DNA of 64,000 nucleotides from Auriscalpium vulgare (lineage: Eukaryota; Basidiomycota; Agaricomycetes; Russulales; Auriscalpiaceae), in assembly GCA_019915015.1 (NCBI GenBank), contig JAHBBC010000019.1:806001-870000 (forward strand). The letters run 5' to 3'. The position numbers and the translations under genes were made by a program. The notes below the pieces were generated by a model that did not search any database, had not been told where the DNA came from, and worked only from the letters and a program-made list of their open reading frames with translations. Positions 48,607 through 60,114 of this stretch are shown piece by piece (position 1 is the stretch's first letter; each line of letters starts with the position of its first letter).

Positions 48607-51600
48607 TCATCCCTGCCGCGCAGCGCCGTCGTTCCGCGCCATCCACTGCTGCAGCACATCAAACGGCACCGACGGCATCCCCTGCGGCATCCCCCCTGCG
48701 CCCTGCCCGCCGCCCACATCCCCACCGCCTGCGCCGCCCATCCCGTTCGCCAGCCCCAGCGCATTCCCCGCCGCGAACCCCCCTCCCATTCCGCCCTGCG
48801 CGCTGCCGCCGCCGCCCATGCTCAGCGCGCTCGTGCCATTTACGCCCCCAAGCGCACCGCCAAGCCCCGCGAGCCCGCCCGCCCCACCGCGCATGCTGAG
48901 GAAGCTTTGCGCAGGTGCCTGCCCGACGTGCGACGCAGCGGCCGCGGGCTGCTCCGCGACCCTCTTGAGAAAGTTTGTCGCGAGGTTGGCCTGCGAGCCG
49001 GGGAGGAAGGGGTTGAAGTCGCTGACGTTGAACATGTTCCCGGGCTGTTGCTGCGCCTGCTGCTGTTGCTGCTGCAATTGCTGTTGTGCTTGCAGCTGCT
49101 GCTGCGCTTGGTGCTGTGCCTGCTGCTGAGCCTGCACCACCTGCTGCTGATGCTGAGCCAACTGCTGCTGAGCCTGGGCCTGGGCCTGCTGCATCTGCTG
49201 CTGCTGCTGTTGCTGCGCGCCCTGCTGGCCCGCACCCGCCATCGCCATATTCACGTTCGGTGGCTGCTGCATTGTCTGCTGCCTCCGGTGCAGCAGCTGC
49301 ATCACCATCGCGTTGCGTTGCTCCGGTGGTAACCTCTTGATGTTGTCCGGCATCTGGGCCATGATCGCCGCGAACGACAGGTTCACCGTCTTGGACTTCG
49401 GCATATCTGGGATGCCCGTCGCGGGAAACACAGCCGCGAGCAACGCGCCCTCACCAAACGGCGAGATGAGCATGTTCATGCTGCGCCCTTTCCCGGGAAT
49501 ATCCCATGACGCCACGGCGTACTGAGGCGATGCAGAGCGTTAATCGAATATGAAATTGGAGAGAAGAGGTGCCTTACGATGTTCCTGTCCTTGAGGAGCT
49601 GAATGAGTTGGTTGTAATGTGTCGGATTCGTCCCGTTGGCTGCCTCCAGTTGACACAGAGCTGGTCTATGCCGCCGTAGCCACTCCTCGAAGTCCTTCAA
49701 CGGCACCGATGGCTCTCGCGACGGTGTGAGCATCAGCACCTGCGGCCAGGTCCCCGCTTGTCTACATCAAGCAAGTCAGCATCATCTGTAGGCCAGCCAG
49801 CACATACACACGCACAGATCGCCATGCGTCCCCGTCGCGATTACTTGCGCGCGCACCTCCTTCTTCTCCTGCGAGTTCGTGTCGACGCCCGTCCACGATA
49901 GCAGCCCATGCCACTGCACAGGTTTCTTGACCTGGGCCTGGCCCTGCGCGTCTGCCGGCGGCACCGGCGTGCTCTGCGGCTTGGGCGGCGAGACGGATGC
50001 GGCGCTCGCAAAGCTGCCAGTGACTGTGGCACGCTGTGCATCGGACAGCTTCTGCATCTGCGCGGCTAATGCGGGCGGCATGCTCGGCGGGAACTGCAGT
50101 TGAGGGGCGCCTGTGGGATTTTGGTTTTGCGCTTGGGCTGCTTGGGTTTGGCTCGGGGTCGAATTGGGGTTCAGGCTTTGCGACGCACCCACCCCAGGAA
50201 ACAGCGCCGGTCCAGCACCCACAGCGGCCGCGGGTCGGCCCTGCGCGGCACCCGACGCGTTCGCCGCGTCCGAGGTTGGCGGCGGCGCAGTGCCCGTCGC
50301 CGCGGCCGCGGCCGCAGCCGCAGCCTGTGCGTAGGCGGGGAGCGGCGTGCCGTCGTCGGGAAGCTTCAGCAGCATATTGCGCGCGCGGCTGACGATGCCG
50401 AACTTCTCTCGCATCATGTTCGTGTACTTCACGACGTCCTCCTGGTTGTTCTCCTCGCGCGCGCGCTGGACCGCGTTGCGCAGCGGAATGAGCATCCCCT
50501 CGACATGCCGCAGGCGGTCCACGAGCTGTGCACGGGTGAGCCCCGCGTGTGGCTGTTGCTGCTGCGCCGCGGCGGGGGCGGGCGCAGGGGCGGGCGCCGG
50601 CGCAGGGGGCTCGGGCTGCAAGGGCGACGAGGGTGGGTTCGGCACAGGCGGGGACTCGTGCTTCGGGGGCTCCGCGCGCGGCGGGGGCACGGTCGCAGGT
50701 GGAATGGCGGGGCTCATCTTGGGCGTGGACTTGAGCGCGGCGGCGAGCGCGGGCGACGCCTGGGGGCCGGTCACCCGCGCGCGCTTGGGGCCCGGGGAGC
50801 GGTCGACGGCGGGACTGTCGCCGGGGCGCTTCACCGGGATCGAGGCGGGTGAGCCGAGGGAGAGCGGGCCCTTCGGCTTCGTCGTTGCGTTCGGGAAGCC
50901 GGAGAGCATAACCACATGGTGCGATCGGGTCTTGAACCACGGTGAGATGCGATTCAGCGGGTTAATCTATGTCTCTTCAGCGTGAGTGAATCAGGCAGTC
51001 AGAAGGAGACGCACCGACGCGAAGAGTTCTGCGAATGTGGGGCATGGGCGGGTGGTGATAATGCTGCAATTGACATTCCTCTGTGAAGCAAGTTGATCAA
51101 GGGGTCCCCTTGTCCAAATATATTTGCGCACCTTTCGCAGCTCGTCGGGGAGCTTACTCCAGCTCAGCTCGTCTAGAATGGGAGACCTGTTGTGCATCGG
51201 GTGCGCAGCCGTATCCGGGTTGGCCGCAGCGAAATGCCAGAGGTGGTGCACCCACACCTTCTTCTCGGGCTCTGTAGCGTGATTGATCGACATCGGCCGC
51301 AAGAGTTTCGATACGGCGTCCTCCTTCAGAATGTCGAACATCTGCCAGTGGCACGGAGGCATCAGCATAGGGACATTGTGGCATTGGACAAACGTGCCTC
51401 GAGCGCCGCAGCGTAGCCCTCGAGTGCCGCGAGGCCCAGCCCGCCACCCAAGCCCGAGCGACCCATCCCGAGCCCAACATACGACTCTTTGATCTCCTTG
51501 TACAGATTTGTGGCGGGAGTGAAGAAACGGCTCGCAAGGATGGGGTTCGGGTCGCTGTGTGCGGGGCCGTACGACACGAATCCCAGGCGGAGCTGTGTTC

Positions 51601-51775
51601 GTAGCTGAGCACAACGCCAGGTCAACATTTGTGGCACACGCACCTGGGAGCCAGCGTAGAGCTCGTTGGTGCGGGCGACCAAGGGTGCAATGTACTCTGT
51701 GAAGATATGGGGCCATTCGGAGGCGAGTTCGAGGCTGGAGTCGACGACGATGGCGATGGCAACAATTTGAGGCAT
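48607..51775 (-). CDS. Mediator subunit Med25-like protein with VWA domain and polyQ tail
   Basis: Likely Mediator component linking activators to RNA polymerase II. It starts MPQIVAIAIVVDSSLELASE at 51775. The VWA fold's first strand carries VDSSLEL, a partial D-x-S-x-S motif. Next come EYIAPLVARTNELYAGSQ, LRLGFVSYGPAHSDPNPILA and GLGGGLGLAALEGYAAALE. A GC-AG intron (51342-51397) leads to MFDILKEDAVSKLLRPMSIN, then VWVHHLWHFAAANPDTAAHP and SIITTRPCPTFAELFAS. A Pro/Ala-rich linker (about 50,200-50,900) includes a run of Ala. A second folded region (VQWHGLLSWTGVDTNSQEKK; MLTPSREPSVPLKDFEEWLR) matches the Med25/PTOV-like beta-barrel pattern. Next is IMAQMPDNIKRLPPEQRNAM, a long Gln-rich tract (about 49,030-49,250), and a Gly/Asn-rich end. 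It could also be annotated only as 'VWA-domain Mediator-like'. Confidence 0.78.
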
Positions 51776-52100
51776 TATGGGTATCCAGGATGTTACGATG
51801 CGGAGACAACGAGCGAGAGCATCCGAGAAGTGGCAGGCTTTAGTACCGAAGGCGATGAGAGAAGGAGACAATGGGCTCGGCGCTTATGTACTACGTCCTC
51901 GACTAGGGCCAGTGGCCACTGCAGGCCACACAAATCCCATGCGACATTCGCGAGACATCCATTATGCAAATTGTTCGAAAGAACGTGTACGAGTAAGGGT
52001 ACATTTCAAAACATATCGTGAGTATCCGTCAGTGTCCATGCAGGGTAGTAAGTACAAGCAATAGCCTTCCAGGTATACTATAGATCTCGATGCAGACTCC
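51776..52100. other. Intergenic
   Basis: Promoter side of the Med25-like gene and 3' side of the GPI protein. No gene seen. Confidence 0.4.
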
Positions 52101-52828
52101 TCACGCTACCAGCAAAACCGCACCCGCCACCAGGCTGGCGATCCCCGCGATAGCAACGCCTAGGAAACCTCGCTCTATACGTGCGGGGGCGCCGGACAGC
52201 CCTGACGTGCTCACCGGCAGATTGAGGTTCGCCGTCGCGTTTCCGATCTGCGACAGCCATTCGCTGTAGCCCAAGATCGTGCCCGTGGTCACCGGTGTAT
52301 ACGGCTGCGAGGGGGCGAAGGTCGGCGTGAAGGTCGCCGACACCTGGATGGTATTCCCGTTCGCGTCCGTGGTGAGGTAGACGAAGGGCGTCTCGCTGTC
52401 TGTGGGAAGCGGCGCGGGGGTGCCTACGGGGCCAACTTGGTCCGGAGTTGTTGTGATCTGCGCTGTGGAGATAGGCGTTGTGGAGGTAGGTGTCGTGGAC
52501 GTGGGCACCGCAGGTGACGTGGGCGCTGGCGTGCTGGGAAGCGCAGTCGATACGCCTGCAGGCAACGTTTGACTGCGTAGTCATGTCCTTGAGGACGCGA
52601 CGGGAACAAAACCCAAGAAATAAACGCACAGTATGTTTGTGATGGTCTCGCCAAGAGCGTCGGTCGTTATTTGCTCGACGATGGTTAGGCCCAAGCTAAA
52701 AGAGGGTGAGGCGGAGCGCTTGGCAGGCGGAAGGAAACATACGCATTTGTCGTTGTGACAAGCTGCTGGGCTCTGGCGGCTGCGACGACCAGCGAAATGA
52801 CCAGGACGACGCGATGTGTGCTTCGCAT
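52101..52828 (-). CDS. GPI-anchored Ser/Thr-rich cell-surface protein
   Basis: Signal peptide MRSTHRVVLVISLVVAAARA (start 52828), mature start QQLVTTTNA. After a first intron comes LTIVEQITTDALGETITNIL, then a second intron and TLPAGVSTALPSTPAPTSPA. The mature region is Thr/Pro/Ser-rich (TSTTPTSTTPISTAQITTTP), typical of O-mannosylated wall proteins, followed by TPFVYLTTDANGNTIQVSA. One N-glycosylation site is seen (IGNATANL). The C-terminus is a small-residue region (SGLSGAPA) followed by a hydrophobic tail (GFLGVAIAGIASLVAGAVLL), which fits a GPI-anchor signal. About 190 residues. No enzymatic domain; likely a structural wall or surface protein. It shares a 298-bp divergent promoter with OLA1. 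Confidence 0.75.
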
Positions 52829-53126
52829 GACTGCCTTGCGCAAGACGATGAGCTGGTTGTCGGGGGCAGAGAGTGCGAGCGCCGCTGAGGCGCGGAAGAG
52901 ACGGCTCGCACGGCCTATGACGGAATGCTCCGGCGTGCCGGCCGGCCAAGTCGCGTGCGAACCGTTCTCCGTTTTGGTCACCATCACCTGTCTCTATTTC
53001 GTTTTTTCGATGAGCGATCGATTGGGCAGGCCGCTCCTGCTTGCACACCGCCTCCTCGCGCACTCCCCTTCGTTCTGTAGATATTTCTTTTCTTCTCCTC
53101 TTGCTAGAGGCTCTGTAAAAAAGAGA

Positions 53127-54993
53127 ATGCCCCCCAAGAAGGCCCCCGTCCAGGAGAAGAAGGTCATCCTCGGGCGCCCCAGTAACAACCTCAAGATCGG
53201 TATCGTAGGTTTGTTTGCTTTGCGAGTCCGTCGCAACCATTTTTCTCACTGCGCGCGCATTTTTCTAAGGCCTGCCCAATGTCGGAAAATCGTCTTTCTT
53301 CAATGTGCTGTCACAAACCGGTACGTCTTGCCAGCAGGTTCGCCATCCAGCGATATATATATTCGCCATTCTGGACTTCCTTGGATTGATAGATGACTGA
53401 CTCCGACGTCTTGTAGACCTAGGCAAATCTGCCAACTTCCCGTATGCGACCATTGACCCCGAGGTAAGCGTCCTCACACGCGTGCCCCAAAATCCACTGA
53501 CATAAACGACCCAGGAAGCCCGCATTCCCGTACCGGACACGCGATTTGAGTGGCTCTGCGAGACGTACAAGCCCGCCTCGCGCGTCCCCGCCTTCCTCAC
53601 CTGCATCGACATAGCCGGCCTGACAGCAGTGAGTGCACCTCTCCCCCGCGGCCCGTCCCCGTGTGACGTCTAGCGAAGGGCGCGTCCACCGGCGCCGGCC
53701 TCGGCAACGCGTTCCTCTCGCACGTGCGCGCGGTCGATGGCATCTTCCAGGTCGTGCGCGCGTTCGACGACGCGGAGGTCATCCACGTCGAGGGCGACGT
53801 CGACCCGCTGCGCGATATGGAGATCATCCAGACGGAGCTAAGGTTGAAGGACATCGAGTGGGTGCAGAAGGCACTGGAGAATCTGAAGAAGACGGGTCGC
53901 TCACTGGGCAGCTCGTCGTTAGCAGACAAGGCTCGGAAAGAGGAGATTGTGAGTATAACTTCTGGATGTCGTTTGTATCTAGCACTGACGCGACATTGGT
54001 CGGACAGGCGACTGTCGAGAAGGTGCTCAAGTGCCTCACAGAAGACAAGAAAGACGTCCGTAAGGGCGACTGGACAAATAAAGAGGTTGGTTTCTCCGCC
54101 ATCCTTGCTACGATTACTTCTTCCATTTTTTCCCCTGATGACAAAGAGCGTAACGCTCGAATAACCCAGCTCGTCGAGGCGGGAGTAACGCCCCAATATG
54201 CCTTTGAGATCAAGTTTCCTCTGACCTATCCCATCTCTCTTTCGCCTCTCCTCTCTCGACCCTCCGCTAATCCCCGACTGCTAGATCGATGTTGTCAACG
54301 GCCTCTCCCTCCTCACTGCCAAGCCCGTCACATACCTCGTCAACCTCAGCGAGCGCGACTACGTCCGCAAAAAGAACCGCTGGTACGTCCTCTACATCCT
54401 CATCCTCGCACCAATCGAGTAACCCGCTCCTCCCTTATCCAGGCTCCCAAAAATCAAAGGCTGGATCGACGCGAACAACCCGGGCGACCCGCTGATCCCC
54501 TTTTCCGTCGCGCTTGAGGAGCGCCTCGCGCCGCTGTCTGCAGACGAGAAGGCGGAGGAGGAGCGCAGCGCCGGCGCGACGAGCGCGCTCGGCAAGATCA
54601 CGCAAGCGGGCTACTCAAGCCTCGAGCTGATCCGCTACTTCACGTGCGGGCCGGACGAAGTGCGCGCATGGACGATCCGCAAGGGCACCAAGGCGCCGCA
54701 GGCTGCGGGCGTCATCCAGTGAGTATATTCCTCCTCTGCGGGGCTGGTCAATGTGCTGATGCGAGCGCGGTGCAGCTCGGACTTCGAGAACAAGTTCGTG
54801 TGCGGCGAGATCATGGCGTACGTCGATTTGAAGGAGTACGGGAGTGAGTCGGCCGTGAAGGCGGCGGGCAAGCTGCGGCAGCAGGGCAAGCCATATGAGA
54901 GTGCGTAGTTCAGTTTTGCATTGGAATCTGTGCTGAACGTCGTACGTTGCAGTGATCGACGGCGACATCGCATACTGGAAGTCGGGCGCCTGA
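53127..54993 (+). CDS. OLA1: Obg-like ATPase OLA1/YchF
   Basis: TRAFAC-class P-loop NTPase that prefers ATP. It associates with ribosomes/proteasome and acts in translation and stress responses. It starts [20 protein letters not shown] (53127). G1 P-loop is [15 protein letters not shown] across an intron; switch region is [19 protein letters not shown]3 is [20 protein letters not shown]; the nucleotide-specificity motif is NLSERD (N-x-x-E instead of N-K-x-D), as usual for this ATP-specific family. A coiled coil follows ([17 protein letters not shown]). The C-terminal TGS domain reads [32 protein letters not shown], then [18 protein letters not shown]. It ends [11 protein letters not shown] with stop 54991-54993. 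About ten exons. The size of about 395 residues is standard. Confidence 0.96.
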
Positions 54994-55284
54994 CCGTCAT
55001 TTACGTGCGAGTAGATGACCTGTACATGTATTCGGTGGTGGGAGTTTAATGACAGAAGTCTCAAGAAGTTTAATCACGCAATTCGATTGTCTTCTTTCGA
55101 CGTGTTGTTCGCGATCACTCGTCGGCGCGTCAGCATGTGGCACTGCAGTTTTTCCAATTGGACGTCTATCGTCAGAGCACCGTAAGTACGCCTCGACAGC
55201 ACGGGGAAAGACCACATTTGGATGGCCTGGGGTAATTAATTTGTATGTATAGAGGAGAAGATTGCAACCTATCCGACGGATAGA

Positions 55285-56070
55285 CTCCAGGACTTCCACC
55301 CGCCGACCCCATCATCGGCGGGTGAAAGTCTAGAGCATGCCCTCTCACAGAGAGGGCACAGTAACAACAGTGATGATGGGTTAGTTTACTCCGTTCTGAA
55401 GTATACTAGGTCTAGTAAGTTTAATTGATTGCACTCGTGGTCTGAGGTCCCCAAATCCCGAGGGCAATTTTGAGGAGGTTAGAAGCTGGGCGGCCACGTA
55501 GGCCGCTGTTGACGTCGTCAGTTGGCAGGACATGAGGGACAGATATCCCGTTCGACGCACCGGCTGCAAACCACTCCTATCAGCCGGCGTGCCCGTCACA
55601 GTACTGTACCAAAGGCACACCGCTGACTCGAATGAATTCTACTGATCTCGAGCTCCCGTTTGATTCTGGTGGCGAGCTGGCTGGTAGCATGCATATGATG
55701 CACTACACAGAAACTGTGAGGGTGGGCAGGGGAGAGAGGATGAAAGCAGCGTACTGCTATAGCCATTACACCACCACGACGGCGAACGCTTGGTCGCCTC
55801 CAGCAGCCTGGGCATATCAAGCCAATAAGGCTTGAGATGCCGAGGCAGCAGGAGGGAGGGGAGCCCGGAGGTGTTGCCTGGGAGCTACTGGCGGCGAGCT
55901 AGACGTTATATATACTGTACATCGTGCATGCGCAGCAGAGCCCGCAGCTTGCGTCTACCGCACCATGTGAAGTCACCTAATCACGAGACGGTCTGCGGAC
56001 GACAGCAAGCGCAGTGGTCTTCGACGTCGACGCGCAGTTATCAGGAGATCCGCAGCGCGACGTTCAAGGA
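55285..56070 (-). repeat. Unclassified repeat, copy B of inverted pair
   Basis: Inverted relative to copy A at 47.47-48.28 kb, about 7 kb away. It begins on the plus strand with the stem-loops 55291-55330 (stem gactt-cacccgccga, 8-9-nt loop) and 55339-55357 (gccctct...agagggc). Copy A and copy B differ in loop sequence and length but both stems are intact. No coding capacity is evident. Confidence 0.75.
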
Positions 56071-58140
56071 GTCGGATGTGGTCGGCACATCCCTCGGAGT
56101 GGGCGCGCGATTTGGGCTGCAGTGTCTGACTCAAGATGGCAGACAACTCGAGCTTGAGGTCTTATGATGAGAGACATACCACACACAATGCATAGCACGT
56201 ACGGCGACAGAAGACGTTCCTTGTTGCGGGCAAGGAGCTTGCAGGGGTCAAGTCACACTAATCAGCCAAGTTGGCATCAGTACTTTGTCCGAATCTGACG
56301 CGCTGAAAACGGCTGACCAAATCTCTTCAGCTCCGTCAATTCCGTCAGCGCTGGTCAGCATAGGTCAGCTCGCAGAACTCGTTCAGCGAGTTCTTGGATA
56401 TTTTATTAGATCCGCTCAGAGTATTTACAAATGCTATAAATATGGGCAGAGCACGCAAAATACGGACACAGCGTGCCTATCGCGGCAACTGCGGGCGATC
56501 AGCGCACAGTATGCTCACTGCGTACGAAAACAACGGGATGGTGCTCGGCAAGGAATCACCGTAAAAGTACAGCGTGTTGTGGGGGCGTTACAGGCAGGCT
56601 CGCGTGCGGCGAAAGGGACGGCTGATGATGCCGGCTCTGCTACAAGTAAGACCGCGCCAAGGCAGTCTTGCGCTGCTAATGCCCCAGACGGACGGGCTCC
56701 CGCTCCCACACATCCATACATACCATTTCCGGGAGGATGTCACGCCAATTGCAGTCTTCTCGCAGATTGGCGGCCTCGCCTTGTGCTGTCAGCTCGGGGG
56801 CTTGTTGACACCACGCCACGTCTGTGAGAAGCGGAGCATGTTGGACGGGGGGAGGGACATCAGAGAGAGTCTGGAACAGGCAAGGTTAGGACATGAAATT
56901 GAAGAATGTCTTGCTTCAAACGCACCTTGGGGGAAAATTCCTCGGCTGCCGTACGTTGAGTCCAAATACATCGTGCCTCTACCTGGAGGTTCGCTGCTTG
57001 AAAAACGAGAATGAAGCTGAGATGTGGTGAGAGGGAGGAAGATGCTGTGGGGAAGGTAGGATATGGTTTGCGAGTCGGTGAAGGGAGGAAGGGCAGGACG
57101 TTGGCTGCGCGGACGTGCGCGCTGGCAAAGTCGAACTGGAGGTAAACAAGAGCAAATAACTGACTTTGTGCGTGCGCTGGCACTGGCCGCTGGCTAAACT
57201 CCATCATCCCAGTCATCCCATGGAACGCTCTCCTCGGTAGCTCCCAACCGTCGACCTCTTCACAAGTATTCTGCGCACCCAGAGAAGCATGGAGCTCATA
57301 AGGAGAGCCACCGACAGGCTGAGGCCTTGGAACCAAGGTGAGTTTCTTTCCAATCCGCACGCGACATACCCTTCCCTTCCGTGCCGCCCCGTCCCTTCAC
57401 GGTCCCCCAAACATCGACGCTGATTATGTCTTTGACAGCTTCGCCTCAGGCTGCGCACTCGTCGTTCACGTACCCTCGCCCGCCCGTACGCACACGCCCG
57501 CCCATTGCTCATCCGCACACGCCCGTCATCTGTGCACGCCCGTCGCCCCGCGATTCCCGTCGGTATGTCACCGAAACACCGCCAATGGGTCACTCATGTT
57601 AGCACGCCACACCCATGTGCGGCTGTGTCCCCGCTCGCCACGAAATATCTTCAGCACGTACGCGAGGAATTATCCGCACTTTTGGGTGAGAGATTTCGCC
57701 GAGCGCGGGTACGCACAGCCGTCGCCCACGCCGCCAGCCGCCAGCTGCCACGCCCGTGCACGCCACCCCCACTCGCCAGCGCTCCACACCAACGCACGCG
57801 ACCCCCGACCCCGCTTGCTAGCACGCCCCGCGCCCGCACGCCGAGCGAGTATGCTCCCTTAGTGAGGCTGGTTTTTATTGACTTAGGCTATCGGGAGCGA
57901 GATTGGCGGCCTATCCGGCTACTTAGACGTAGTAGTACTTGTTATGTTATGGTGTTCCCCATCAATACCATACTTAGCCTGAGCCTCGGTGTCCGCATCA
58001 CCCTAACGGCCCATCTCCCTGAGCCTCTCCTGCAAAACTTCTGTGTGCTGACCTGGTTAACTGGCCTGACCTCGCTGACTGTGCGCTGACGCGTGCAGTC
58101 AACGCCTTGCTTCATGTCCTTCTCTTGCCTTCTGAACGTG
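56071..58140. other. Repeat-rich region without supported genes
   Basis: ORFs near 56,285-56,827 and 57,338-57,862 are compositional: the latter is C-rich with degenerate cacgcccg-type motifs on the plus strand (about 57,470-57,850). No domain or splice structure was found. Confidence 0.4.
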
Positions 58141-58145
58141 GGCAA

Positions 58146-58192
58146 GCTGAAACGCACTGAAACGCGCTGAAACGCGCTTAACTGCGCTTAAC
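58146..58192 (+). repeat. 10-bp degenerate tandem repeat
   Basis: About four and a half units of gctgaaacgc / actgaaacgc / gcttaactgc. Confidence 0.6.
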
Positions 58193-59071
58193 AACCGCGG
58201 TCAGCAGATTTGACAATCTACTGATGTGGCTAGGCGTATGGAGGCGCATGCGGGTGTGCTCAGCGAGAATTTGACGCAGCATCGGCTCACAAACTGCTCG
58301 GGAGCATACTGAGTGATGCATAGTTTACAAGAGTACTACGTATAGATGCGGCCGGGGGTCATTGAACGAGTTCTGCATGGGGCACCGTGCATCTACTCGG
58401 CGAGGTTGTTCGCGTTTTCGCAGGTCGCCGGCGGAGGGACTTCAGTTCCGGCACCGTTGACGCCGCCGCCGCCTGCGCACGCAGGGGCCCTGCGCGACCG
58501 ACAGGACCCCGCGCCGGCGCAGGAGTCGAGCGGCACTCACCGGCACCATCGCTCTCCTGAGGGACTCCGGGCGGATACCGCCCCGGTCTGTGGTCTACCA
58601 ATAACTTTGACGCAGGCGGTTCACACTCCGCGGCGCCACTGCAGGCTTCCTCCTGAGGCCTGAGGCCTGAAGGCCTGATGTGTGGACCACACATCCGTCT
58701 ACAAGTTTCCGCATACCCTCATCTAGCAGCTTCTTCTGTGTTATTCGATCGCATGCAATCCCCCGATCCGCGCACGATGCGCACGAGGCGTCCAACCTAT
58801 GTGCATATCACCATATCCAGCCCATCCCTTTGCTCGACACGAGCTCACCAAAGTCCTGCGGGTGGTTATCTATTCCTTATCCTGTGCACCTCCTAGAGTC
58901 CCTGCTTGTCGAGGGACAAATTCAGTTGAAGGGCTACATTTGTCGCGCTTGTCAACCCTTCCTGCTGCGCGCCTCCCGCACACCGCCTCGTCCACTCAAC
59001 AAGTACAAGAGGGCACGCATCGACGTGGCAGGGAACGTGCACTCAATGTGGCACATGCACCTTTCCTCGAT

Positions 59072-59108
<37 letters not shown>

Positions 59109-60114
59109 ACACGCTTCAGCCACACAACTCAGCTTCACCTGCCCGCTCGCGCAATCGCCTTCAGACATCGTCGCCACCTGATCAATGAACGTAGCCTGGG
59201 TCAACTGCGCATTGAGTACAGCTGGCAGGAGCACAAGCCACGCCGCGTCAGCCGCTCGCGCCCGAACCCTCTTTGTCTCGGAAGAGGACGACGCTCCCGC
59301 GCTCGCTATCGGTCGCCAGACTATCGGACGAAGGGATAAATGCGCCGTATCATAAGGGGAAGACAAGTCGGCTCGTTCCCCAACATCGTGTTAGTTGGAG
59401 CTTTCGTACGTCCTTCACCGCCAGCCCTCGGCCAAATAATCATGATGCCTCAGGTCAGGTTACACACAGGGTTGAAGGGTCTTACGACGCCACGCTTTGC
59501 TGCCGCATTGTTTCCTAACTACGAGACACTGACCGGCCGCGACTACGAGAGTGTACGTACAACATTGCTGCTGGCGTTCCAGCGGAGGGCCCTTCCGAAG
59601 AACCCTGGAGAAGAGTCCAGGACTGGCTGCCTCAGTTGCACACCTGACAGGTCCTGCGGCATCGGTGCTGCTTGTTCTGTCTGCGGTCGAAGTCCGGTGA
59701 CCGTATCTCTCAGGCTGACTCGCACAATCTGGCGCCATCCGTCGGTGTCTTTCATGTTCTGATTTCAATAAGGCGAGCAATAGACTCGAGCGATGCCTTC
59801 CTGACGTTTGAAGCGATGTAGGCTCGCACGTATACCTCATGGGGACCTGATGGGGAGGTGGAACCTATCCTCTTGACCAGTCAGTACGTACTTCGCCCTA
59901 CGTCTTCGCGACGGCTTTTCTCCGTGCGTTGTTCACCGAAGTGAATAGTCATTGACCTTTTTTGACCCTGGGATAGTCATGGACCTATCTCATCGATCGT
60001 CGCATCGAGAGCATCCCAATAGTGCCCCAGAAACGTTGTCACATCAAGTGCGGACCGTTGCTCGCTGTGGCATCGCATTGCCTGTCGCTTCAGCCTTCCA
60101 GTCTATATCTCTCA
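58193..60114. other. Gene-poor region upstream of paralogue D
   Basis: Apart from the CA repeat I see no convincing gene. A minus-strand ORF at 58,595-58,795 begins MDASCASCADRGIACDR, which looks like half a Zn-cluster, but nothing around it supports a transcription factor. Confidence 0.4.
59074..59106 (+). repeat. (CA)n microsatellite
   Basis: About 16 CA units in a row. Confidence 0.95.

Noticed and set aside
48532..49332. 266-codon ORF with a long Leu run on the plus strand
   Set aside because: Antisense of the polyglutamine region of the Med25-like gene (CTG repeats read as Leu).
51390..51400. Frameshift in Med25-like gene
   Set aside because: Explained better by an in-phase GC-AG intron that restores ALE|MFDIL.
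57338..57862. Pro/His/Arg-rich ORF
   Set aside because: Compositional product of C-rich degenerate repeats; no domain.
58595..58795. Possible Zn(II)2Cys6 cluster (MDASCASCADRGIACDR)
   Set aside because: Only half a cluster, no second C-x2-C half or linker, and no neighbouring exon completing it.
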